The translations under genes were made by a program, and so were the position numbers. Below, in pieces: positions 25,256 through 44,226 of a stretch of 64,000 nucleotides of DNA (its first letter is position 1; each line of letters opens with the position of its first letter). This stretch comes from Rhizoctonia solani (Eukaryota > Basidiomycota > Agaricomycetes > Cantharellales > Ceratobasidiaceae), in NCBI RefSeq assembly GCF_016906535.1, contig NC_057371.1, positions 2,666,001 through 2,730,000 of the forward strand, in the 5' to 3' direction. The notes beneath the pieces were generated by a model that searched no databases, had not been told where the DNA came from, and worked only from the letters and a program-made list of their open reading frames with translations.

Positions 25256-28200
25256 ATTCGGTATCTATTCTCTGCCTAAAAGTAAATATATGACTACACA
25301 TTGACCACATCAACAGTGCTCACCTTACTCTCAGCCAACAAAACATTGGTGCCACTCGTCATCAAGTAACAAAGGTTTGTCATAGTCCACTTGAAGGCTG
25401 CCTCGAGGGCCAATGATGCATACTTCTCCGGAGCAGGGGAAAATCTCGAACATATCTGATGGAACCCAGAAAACTAGCTGTAAGTCAAGGTTGCGCGCCC
25501 ACCCACCACTGTCGATCGTCAGTCCACTGGAGATCGCACGATGAGGCTCCCTCTGGTCTGAGGTCGAAGAGGCAAATCGAGATGAGTCGTATGCAGCGCC
25601 CCTTCCTGGTGCTTTCCATACTCGAATCGTCGAGTCATCCGAGCCTGAGACGATGTATGCACCGTCGGGTGAACATGCCACCGAGCTGATCATATCTTGA
25701 TGTCCTTCAAGTGGATTGCATGCGGGAGCCCCATCTTCCACCCTCCACACTCCAACGCTTCCATCAGCCGAGCCAGATACGATGTGATTGCCGTCGGGTG
25801 AGAACACAATTGACCTTACCCGGTCCTGATGCACCATGAGAGGACCGAGAGCCAACTTGCCACTGCGCGAGTCAAAAATGCAGATAGCGCCATCATCGGA
25901 TCCGGAAGCAATGAGTCTGCCGTCAGGCGAGAATATCACCGACCAGATAGGCCCTTTATGCTGCTGCAACCCAAACAGATCAAACACGGGCGATAGCGTC
26001 TGCGAGTCCCACATCCGGATCTTCCCGCCGTCAGACCCAGAAACAACATGCTTGCCGTCGGGGGAGAATGCCGCTGAGTTGACCTCGTCGTCGTGTGTTC
26101 TGACCAGGTCTGTAGGTGTCAGAGTGCCATCATCCACATCCCACATGCGTATGGTCTTGTCCTTGGAGGCAGAAACAACGTGCCCACTATCGGGTGAGAA
26201 CGACACTGACCATATCATTTCTTCATGCCCTCGAAGTGGACCGGATAGCAGCTTGCCGCGTGTGGCATCCCACAGACATATGCATTTGTCGTCGCCGCCA
26301 GAAACGAGGTACCTGCCGTCGAGTGAGAACGCCACCGAGAAGATCCAATCGGTGTGTGCGACAAGTGGCTGGAGAGCGGCAGTGCCATCGTGTGCGTTGA
26401 ACATGTAGATCGCTTTGTCTTCACCCGCTGCGGCGATGCGTGACCCATCAGGCGAGATCGCAACCGAGTAGACACCATTGGTTAGTGCGTTGGAGTGTGA
26501 GGAGTGAGATGATGTCGAGTGCAGTCCATTCCACATCTTGACCGTGCGATCGTCTGAGCATGATGCGACTCGTGTGCCGTCGGGTGAGAACGCAGCGGAG
26601 TTAACATCAAAGTGGTGTGTGCCAAGTAGGCAAGGGTTGGAGTAGCCGTTCTCTACATCCCATATATACACGCACCAATCCCAAGAGCTAGTGACGAGTT
26701 TGTCTCCGAGTGGCGAGAACCCAATGGATCTGATTCTGCCGTTGTGTACTTTTGGTGGGGAGTGTGTGGCGGTGCCATCCTGTAGAGTCCAGACGCGCAG
26801 TTCACCGGATGAATGGCCAGTGACAAGGTGCTTGCTATTTGGCGAAAAGGCAATTGAAAAGACTGGGGATTGATGAGCATCGAATGGAAATGGGAGCGAC
26901 TTGCTGGTGGATGCGTCGTAAACAACGATAGGAGACTTCTTGCTACCCAACCCACATGCGATATGCTTGCCATCAGGAGAGAATGCTGTGCAGTTGACTT
27001 CATTAGGATGGCGTTTGATGGAGTTGGGTATCAGACTGCCGTTGCCACTGTCCCACATCCGCGTTGTCCCGTCCCAGGACCCTGAGAGGATGTGCTTGCC
27101 GTTGGGTGAGAACGATACTGACGTCACTGCTCTTTCATGCCCCTTGATGACGTCATATATGCAGTTGCCCGTCTGCGCGTCTTGCACAAGGATTGTACCG
27201 TCATAAGAGCCAGAGACAAGCAACAGTCCATCGGGAGAGAACGCTACGGAGTTGACTTCCCTGGTGTGCCCCTCAAGGGGGCCAAGAGCAACCGTTCCAT
27301 TGTGGGTATAAACTACATGTACTGTGCCATCTTCAAATCCAATTGCAAATCGAGACCCATCAGGAGAGAATGCCAGCGAGAATGCTCTCGAGTCCATCGG
27401 CCATGTCGCAAGTAGCGCTGTTTGACTTTGTTCCATGGCAGATCCTTCCAGGCTTAGAAGATCTCGAGTGCGACCCCAGTACTGCTTGTATACCAAGCTT
27501 GTCGGATGGCAAAATGGCAACGCCGAGATGTATATATGCGGCGTCGACTGCGAAACAGATCCAGCAGCATACTTTGACACAAAGATCCACGAGTCGTTCA
27601 GCAGCTTCATCAGATATGATGATGTGTCTTCGACCTATCAGCCGTCATCAGCCTCGGACTCATACTGCACTACTCAGATGCCCTACCGTCACCCATGGCT
27701 TGAGCGCTAACAGCATGCTCGTCCCTTTGTCCAGCGCACCCTTCAGATTCACCACCTCCATCCAGAACAGCAGCCGGTATGACAGGAGCTCTTCCAACCC
27801 TTTCCGCACTACCTCACACGGCGCGCTCTTGACTACATGGTCTCCCCAGTGGTGCGCTACGTATGACAGCGTTGGCGAGATTGACCTTGCTATCCGATCT
27901 TCTAGGTCTTGCACTTTGCTATCCGGTATGAACGACGTCTCCAGACTACAGATATTGAATCGCAGCTGTTCTTCCATCACCTCGAAGCACCGTTCGGCGA
28001 GCAGCTGACTGTGCTTTGCTTCGTCGCAGTAGAACTTGGTCGACCGCGCCTCATCAAACATAAAGTCGGGGAACGATGCATGCAGCGTGGCGATCATCTT
28101 AGTTGTTTGCGACACGTGTAGCACCGAATACAGAGGCTGAAGCAGTATACTGGCCTTTGTCGCCTTGATTCCGGTCAGGGCTGCTAGTGTATCGATGTCC

Positions 28201-28490
28201 ACCGGCTCCCGCGTGCAAACTGCGGTCCAGAGAACCAGTCGCATCTGCTGCTGCTCATGGGGGTTTCGGCCAGTTTGGCGTATTGCAGCCTCCAGGATTG
28301 TGGTATACAGGTCGTCGATATCCGAGTGCTCATAGCCCGAGCTTGGTGACGAACTGAGAATGGCCTCGAGCCGATCTGGGTCGACCATGGTACCCATCTG
28401 TCGGACATATCGAATGGCGGTGGCGGCATATATGAAAAGCCTTCCGGATAGCTTAGCAAGCTGGGTCAAATCGTGCTCGGAGACGCTGTC
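25256..28490. repeat. Third, partial copy of the NLR block
   Basis: Strongly similar to 15290-18530 and 4045-7275, covering the 3' flank, the whole WD40 exon and the 3' part of the NACHT exon. Near 28485-28500 similarity falls sharply although the reading frame and exon lengths continue unchanged. Confidence 0.8.
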
Positions 28491-30161
28491 TCCAAGCTGT
28501 TCGCGAAGGTATAGCTCGATGTCTGCTTCTACCATCGACCTCTCGATCTCATGTAGCACGCATATCGACCGACTCAGGTCGGATCGGGCCTCGACCCTGT
28601 GGCGGATGTTGGGCTCGGGTCGACTGGCGACGAAGAACTTGAGAGGCAAGTTGGGAGCAATCCTGAAAAGCACGTCTAGGATCATTCGTACCCCGTTCGC
28701 GTTGCTGCATTCGTCAAGTGCATCGATCACGACCACAAGTCCATCGGGTATATCGTCCTTTGCCTGCATGATCGGCTCTTTGATCAGCCTCTCGCATTGT
28801 TCCGTTATAGCCCGGGTCCCGATGTCAGGATTGCTCCCCAGTACCTTCACGACCGCTGATTGGAAGCTCATGGAGTACAGTGCAAGCTGATATGTGATCG
28901 TTGGTATGATTCGTCCTACGTCCTTGCACTCACTGGAAGTTCGCGTGCAGAAAAAGCTCGCGCCAAGAAGTCCTCGTGACTTGAGCGACTCGGCAAACGT
29001 ATATGCGATGGTGGTCTTGCCTGTGCCAGCCATGCCGTTCATCCAGTATATGTTGGGCTTCTGAGGATTGACTGACCATTGGTCAAGCTCGGACAGGATC
29101 TGGGTTCGTGTGTGTTTGGTACAGGCTCGGCGATCGACCTCGGTTGAGAGAGTGGAGTTATGTGCAGCTAATCTGGATGGAAAAAGTTTATCGAGGCGGC
29201 TATTCTGTTATCGACCGACTCAGCCTAACATCTCCTTGTGAGCATATTCCAACGTACCGCAGTCTGCTCCGCTACACTACTCCATATATCCATGGTCGCA
29301 TCGGTCTGTTATCCACCGTGAGCAACTCACCAATCTACCAACTGGTACTGACCTGTAGCTGGCGAAAGGCGCTCTCAATCCCACGATATGCCGCCAGGAC
29401 TTCCTTCTGGTATTGCTCGGCCTTGTCCATGTTGCGTTCTATGGGCTGATCTCGCCGTTTCTTGATCACTTCCGTTTGTTTCTCGATCGACCTGTGCATC
29501 CTATGAGTTGCTTTATCTCATCTGACCCTTGGTGCTAACCTTTTCATTCTAGTTATGCAGTCCGACATATGAGCAGAGTTCGACCTCGGCACATGATAGG
29601 CTAAGGAACCGCTCAAGGCCTGAAGCTCCTGTAAGAGTGCTTCATACTCCGACTCGTACCCTGGGTCTATCTGCGTTTGCGCGAATGCATCAGTAGATTG
29701 CATTCGCTTCATTGTGTAGATCGTATGCAACTGACCTTGAGTGTCTCGAAACATGATATCACGTCGGTGATAACGGCTTGAAGTGGCGGAAATACACCCG
29801 CACTTTGACTCAAGTCTTTAAGCGCCGCGCCAACACGTTGTAAGCGTGGTCTGTTTGCTGTATTTTTCTGAGAAGCTGGCGTTCTAGGGCCCGCAACAGA
29901 TGTTGGTCCATGAAGAGATGGCGAGCTCGGACCTCGTATTACACTATCCTCGATTGCAGGCGGAGGTGTGGTTGACATATCACGAGGGACTGGGGTGGCA
30001 GATTGCATTTGAGACGTTTCTCCCGAGGCGTTTGAGGTTTGTGTCGCATTATTGGAACTTGAAGCGGGCTCTGGGGTTGTTACATTTGACCGTGGACGCT
30101 TTGTAATTTTAGACACCAAAGAGTCAAGCGCACCCCGTTTGGCGCGGGGCGTGGAAGACAT
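25331..30161 (-). CDS. NACHT-WD40 NLR receptor, copy 3 (1524 aa, mosaic)
   Basis: Six exons: 30161-29736, 29670-29540, 29500-29353, 29305-29258, 29204-27687, 27634-25331. Exons 2, 4, 5 and 6 have exactly the lengths of copies 1 and 2, and exon 1 ends at a good GTCAGT donor. Walker [10 protein letters not shown] and Walker [11 protein letters not shown] are intact. The N-terminal 142 residues start with a basic segment (KITKRPRS) and share only a core around VFPPLQA with copies 1 and 2. The linker and the first half of NACHT are diverged; from the segment SEHDLTQL onward the protein is almost the same as the paralogs except at WD40 surface positions. This looks like recombination between NLR alleles or paralogs. 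The annotated ATG gives a full N-terminus. Confidence 0.9.
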
Positions 30162-30993
30162 ATGAGTAAATATGTGGGGGGAAGCTAGGTAGTTTTAGAT
30201 ATTCGAACTCTTAATCACTGGAATCGACCTATAAGTACTGCTCGGAGTAACTTGAATCACTAACCAAGTACAGAACTAGCTCGTCTGAGGTGGTTAGGGG
30301 AAGCCCAGCCAGGCAACACAGCCACATATAAATCGGTAAACGCCCGGTTGCAGATTATGATCATCAGAATTGTGCTTGGAAATCACCAGAAGCGCTCGTA
30401 CTTTCAGGCTCGCACTGCAGAGTTGAGTATGTGCTGTCGAAGCCAAGGACTGGTGATGCGGAGCACTCCGGATTTCTTACGACTCGTATTTGCGATTTTT
30501 TGTTATGCTGGTGAGTATTCGCCAGCAACATCATAATCTGGTTTTAATGTAACTTTTCGTCTTTTCGTCTTTTCGTCTTCACAAGTGGTCCGAAGGTGGA
30601 TGAACAAACATTTCAATCGATAAATAAAGCTACAGTATATGCTAATGCATGAACGGGTGCAAGGCCTTTTTTCGGAATCCTATTATAGTCGTGTTGGAGC
30701 CCAGCCCCATGATAGACTACACAATACCGGGGAGCACCCCACGAATCAGAGAGAGGTCCAGTAGTTCATAGTATACACTAGCGATGAAAAACAACATAAA
30801 GGAGAAAAGATAAAAGACTGAGGTAAATGCGAGCTTGGTAATTGTGCGTGTCTATCGGACGCGTCCGGGCGCGGAAATAAAAGAGAATAAGGTAGGATAG
30901 AGTTCCAGGGATGAGAGGATGACACCCATGTTAAAGTAGGTTGGGCAGCGAAGGCTTGAAATCAGGGTATCGAAGTTCCCAGCCTCAACATGA
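30162..30993. other. NLR-3 upstream region, nothing recognised
   Basis: AT-rich flank. It holds three direct repeats of TTTTCGTC near 30554-30578 and no convincing ORF. It is unlike the sequence upstream of the other two NLR genes, in line with the diverged 5' half of copy 3. Confidence 0.4.
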
Positions 30994-31203
30994 CACGGTG
31001 AACCCCAAAAGTACGGAAATTGCGCATGACGTCCAGATTTTGCCAGACATTCGCACCTAAAATCTCAGAATCCATATCTCGACGACACAGGGGTGAGCTA
31101 TGTATGCAGATTCATGGAAAAACTGGTCAGATTTCGCCAATACTCCGCATATAACGCACGATTTTTTACGTTCAGAAAATCTGCACTTTTGGGGTCGACC
31201 GTG
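30994..31203. mobile_element. MITE-like element, copy A (210 bp)
   Basis: The ends form an inverted repeat: CACGGTGAACCCCAAAAGT on the left and the complement of CACGGTCGACCCCAAAAGT on the right. A second member lies at 53305-53420. A 30-bp internal block at 31142-31171 is shared with 53337-53366 in inverted orientation with one difference. No clear target duplication is seen here. No coding capacity. Confidence 0.65.
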
Positions 31204-32570
31204 AGATCAATATGAATGATCGATTTATCATGACCACGGGGGAACCTTTTTGCGAAGTCTAGCTTTGCGCTGGATCTCCAGTTGGGCGATTATGATTCGT
31301 GGACATATGCTCATGTAAACCATTGTGAAGATTCATGAGTTTGTACGTGACAAACCAGAAGCGTGTAAATACCGGTGGTTCAAAGTTACGTGTGATCGAG
31401 GCCGGTGTAGGAGCGGATCAGTGATGCAATCGTACTGGGGCGATCAACGTATTCTTCTAGAAAGGTGTATTACGTACTTCCCATTTGGGAATATCAACAT
31501 TGTTCATAGGACTAAGCCGAATCCATTGGAGGTAAACATCATAACTGCAATTCCATGTGTCTTTGAAGCGTGTAGATATCAGATGGCTTAAGGCCTCTGA
31601 TAGTTAGGTCAACTTGCCTCAAATCGTAACCGACGAAATGGCAAGGGAGCCATTACAATCCAAGGGGTCTAGACCCAGCACTCCAAGGTGTAGATCTCGG
31701 GATCGCAAGATCAATCCAAATCGTAGTATTTGCTTCGAAGTACGATAGGCTACTGTGGACTTGGGGTTGAATTGTATTAATGGGCCCTTGAGTCCATATC
31801 CTGGCCGAAACCTGTAACCACGATCTTGTTACTGAAGAAGTCTAGTTTGGGAAACCACCCTACGTGGGTTGCTGTTCGGCACAGTGAAATCCTGAAATAT
31901 GGGCTATTGCGGGCTTGCATCTCCACTCTCGTGTGCCACACATTAAAGGTACAAGTACGTACAGATACAAATGAACTCTACTTTGAATGCGGGACGTCAA
32001 ACTCAACTGTGATCCATGAACTGTTCATTGCCATAAGCCGAAACAATGAACTGCATAGAAAAGCAAAAGATTGGCTGGATCAGCGCATCTGGAGCACCAA
32101 TACCATTGCATCCAGCCTGTGAAACAATTGGATCAACGCTCAGCCCTAGAAAGACTCGCTGGGTATCAACAGATGGCCGAAAGGTGGAGCGAGATAATTA
32201 ATACAAACCCCTATGTTAGCACTGCTCCCAGTGTCGCGCTACACCACTTCCAGCATTCTTTCTTTCCTCCGTTCTGAAGGATCGAAAGATATGGCAGCCG
32301 GCTAACATACACCAAGAGCCGCGCCGGGAGGCGATGACTGAGACATTTCTATATAAGGAAGCGAGCTGAGCGGTCCACGTGCTTTCCCAAGTTGGCCATG
32401 CAAATCTATGGGCGAGTGTACAGCAGAGTTCCTTAATAGGGCTGATTTGCGGAAATGAGTTTCCAGCTCGAATTTCGATGATTCCGGGTATATGAACCCG
32501 AGATGAATGCTGCTATGGGCCCTCAGTACCCCTTCTCTCTTACGTTCATCTAATTATCATTAACATTATA
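31204..32570. other. Intergenic, no convincing gene
   Basis: Short frames only (88 codons at 31325-31591, 98 codons at 31826-32122), without recognisable motifs or credible splice partners. I treat them as chance. Confidence 0.4.
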
Positions 32571-32963
32571 ATGGCACCTCGGGCCCTTTCTATTTCTACT
32601 GGATCCAAGTTGACCCTATCCAACTCGGCCCAGGGCACAGCGCTTTTGACTTTGGTCATCCGGATTTTGCTGAACATTTTGCAAATGTTCATACACCTAC
32701 TTTTCAGGCTGGCCCTGGCTCCTATTGTTGATCATTTTGGTTTTGCTACACACGAGCCCTCGAAGGATTTGACCCACGAACCCAATCTACCAGATTTTCC
32801 GAAAGTTAAGCAGGGCCGACGTCGCGGTCTGCCTGTAGTGCAGGCAGAGATACGAACCGACAATACATCCATTCTCCCCGTTCCCAGCCCTTCCATTGCC
32901 CCTCCTAACCGAATTTACAACCCACCATTGTCGAAATCGTTCATAGGAGTCTCTCTTGAATGA
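32571..32963 (+). CDS. Possible small membrane protein, 130 aa
   Basis: Intact single-exon frame starting after an AT-rich leader. Residues about 25-60 are hydrophobic and could form one or two membrane segments; the rest is polar with a KQGRRRG patch and a Pro-rich end. No family recognised. It could be a chance frame or a small lineage-specific gene; the two ORFs that follow on the same strand have similar character. Confidence 0.35.
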   Translation: MAPRALSISTGSKLTLSNSAQGTALLTLVIRILLNILQMFIHLLFRLALAPIVDHFGFATHEPSKDLTHEPNLPDFPKVKQGRRRGLPVVQAEIRTDNTSILPVPSPSIAPPNRIYNPPLSKSFIGVSLE

Positions 32964-33281
32964 GCATTAGGGCCTAACTTTGTAGGATTTGGAACTGTAG
33001 TAAGCCGACTTCATCGTTTAGGGCTGGGACACGGCTGAACCAGCCAAGACTCAGAAGTTTTGACCGGAAGGAGAGACCGTCGCTAATCAAGTGCATTAAC
33101 CTTATTCGAACCACATATATATTAAGTTATATTTACAGTATTTTGGTTTTATGTATTTCCTCTGTTCGTGATTTAGCCCTTATTTTATTCATTCAACGGT
33201 ACCCTACATCTTTCTGTATGCTCCACATATGTACCAAGCCCTCCATGCGCCATCCATGATCACTGGTTATGTTATGGGTCT

Positions 33282-33614
33282 ATGCTTCCATTTTTATCTA
33301 TCCTATTCTCCTGCTTTAGCTGTGTTTCTACAGTCGCATCTTTCCACTTATTACAGTCCACCGTTTCAGCTATTTTGTTACTTTGTTTTGGATTGACTGT
33401 ATTTATTCATGGAGGCCGTTCCTTGCCGTTACATGATGTTTGCACAGGATTGAAATATGACTGTGTATCCTCTGGCCGTTCTTTACACGGACATACAGTA
33501 TCTCAAACTTCAATTTCTACAGGCTCAGCAATCAGAAGCAAAACGGTCAGGGCAAGAGTGATCCTAGCCCACGTTTGTGACAGATGGATAGAACATTACG
33601 AATTCGGAGTGTGA
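33282..33614 (+). CDS. Possible small membrane or secreted protein, 110 aa
   Basis: Single-exon frame with a strongly hydrophobic first half (about residues 1-45) and a polar second half. No recognised family. The surrounding DNA is AT-rich, which favours hydrophobic chance frames, so support is weak. Confidence 0.25.
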   Translation: MLPFLSILFSCFSCVSTVASFHLLQSTVSAILLLCFGLTVFIHGGRSLPLHDVCTGLKYDCVSSGRSLHGHTVSQTSISTGSAIRSKTVRARVILAHVCDRWIEHYEFGV

Positions 33615-33805
33615 AGAGACGCCAAAGACTCGGGTGCCTGTGAAATGTCGGGAGTGTGCAAAGGTCAACGAGGAGGGTGTGATGATCAAGAGAGGCGCCA
33701 TACATCCCAAATGAACTTGGATCTCGATTTGCCCTATGGTACATTGGTCTCGCATTTGGATAATGCAAATGAGCAATACTCATCCATTTTTTTTTCAATA
33801 GTCAG

Positions 33806-34192
33806 ATGACGAATCTGTTGTTTTGGCCATTGGATAGCCCGATATCGCGTCGGGGGGACATTCTCTGGGACATTATTCGTACCAGCGCTTTGACTTATAT
33901 AGTGAGTCCTGCAATTGAGCTATACACCTTCCTCCTAGGCCCTTACTTGAAGTCTCTGCGCCAATTGTTCATTCAAGGTGGCAGCATGGGTCGTAAGAAT
34001 ATGCTTCTGGACAACGCAGTCGAGACTGTGGATCCACAACCTCGAACAGGGGTGATACCCTCCTGTGAGAATGACGAGTTGCTCCGTGAAATGATTCTCA
34101 GTCGAGCTCGAGATATTACGGCGTTTATCATAACGAAAGTGACCGAGTTCTTTATATTCCAGGTGTGTTTTTCGAGAGTCGGCTTCTTCTGA
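33806..34192 (+). CDS. Possible membrane-associated protein, 128 aa
   Basis: Frame with hydrophobic segments near residues 25-50 and 105-125. A GTGTGT follows the FIFQ codons near 34162, so it may continue in another exon. It could belong with the two preceding ORFs as one spliced gene, but I could not join them convincingly. Function unknown. Confidence 0.3.
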   Translation: MTNLLFWPLDSPISRRGDILWDIIRTSALTYIVSPAIELYTFLLGPYLKSLRQLFIQGGSMGRKNMLLDNAVETVDPQPRTGVIPSCENDELLREMILSRARDITAFIITKVTEFFIFQVCFSRVGFF

Positions 34193-34776
34193 TAAAGGCT
34201 AAACTCACATATATGGCTTATATCGAAACAAGGATAAATGCTGGGGTAGTAAATGCATTGTTCTAGTACCCGATTGTGCCAAGCGGGTCTCTTCAAAATA
34301 TCCCCTTCAAACTAAAGTCTACAAAAGTAAAATTTTAAAAGGTTGTGGAGCAATAATTCAGGACCCACTGGGTAAGCGTAGGCCCAAAATCTCAGCTGTG
34401 ATCTGACTGTACTATCAGCATCTGTTTGCTTCAGAGGGGTCTGTTGTGCAATCATGTTATGCACCATTATCACCGATAATGGCTCGGTCACACATTCTAT
34501 AGATCATCGGCCATTAGATGGCCATTAATAAGCCACTATTAAACCCATGAACTGAGTTCAGCCAACCTTTTGTTGAAGTATGCCATGGCGCTCATCGTAG
34601 TCCAAGTTCGTTCACGTCGTAGTTTTCATGTGTATGTATATACGCCATGGGTCGGGCAGAAGCTGTGCCACATGACCAATCAGGAGCTTGATGACAAAAA
34701 ACACCGGTGTGGATCAGTCAGCACAAACTACGACGTATAAAGCTTGGTGGAGGTGTAAACGCCATCTACCCAGGCC
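34193..34776. other. Intergenic upstream of the ABC transporter
   Basis: About 0.6 kb with no recognised gene. It should contain the transporter promoter, but I cannot define elements. Confidence 0.4.
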
Positions 34777-40972
<6,196 letters not shown>

Positions 40973-41633
40973 TCCCTGTTCATATACGGGACATATTACT
41001 GCGATTCTTCGGGTACCTAAACTTAATTACGGCCATTGACGGGAGAAATCTTTAATAGCATAGATTTTTAATACAATACGTAACCGATACAGCACCTCGC
41101 GTAAGAGACGTTTAAGATAGCTCAAAGGTACAGGGTGGATGAGCAAGTTGTAAGTAAGTGGGTATGACAAGAAATGATCAAGCCTGAGGGGTAAATCGAT
41201 ATCGAGGTCATGTTCGTTGGACAATATCGTGCCAGGCATATCCTCAAGAGCTAGTTCTGATGTTTGAGAGATGTGTAGCTCACCTTCGCTCACTACATTG
41301 ATAATACCGACCGTACAACCTTGATCTGCCTCCAAATATTCAAATTCGGTACTTACCAGGATATCATCCTCGTATGCATATACTCATACCCGCCTTAGTC
41401 TCGATTCACCTCTGGCTAATTCATATTTACTCTGCATCGGGACATAACTGAAGACTATTTTATTTAATTATAAGATTATTCCTATGGATCCAATTTATAA
41501 CGAGGTGTAAATTTTGCACCATATCTTATAACGCCGCACCAAAATCTCAATCAGATCATATTCGACGGACTTTCTCTACATTGTGAATCAGAACATTGAA
41601 GAACGCTACGATCATTCCAATCAATCTACGCCA
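40973..41633. other. Convergent spacer between transporter and amylase
   Basis: AT-rich intergenic sequence between two convergent genes. No ORF with support. It should contain both 3' ends. Confidence 0.45.

Positions 41634-44226
<2,593 letters not shown>

Noticed and set aside
30554..30578. Three direct TTTTCGTC repeats as a regulatory array
   Set aside because: Too short and isolated to separate from simple sequence.
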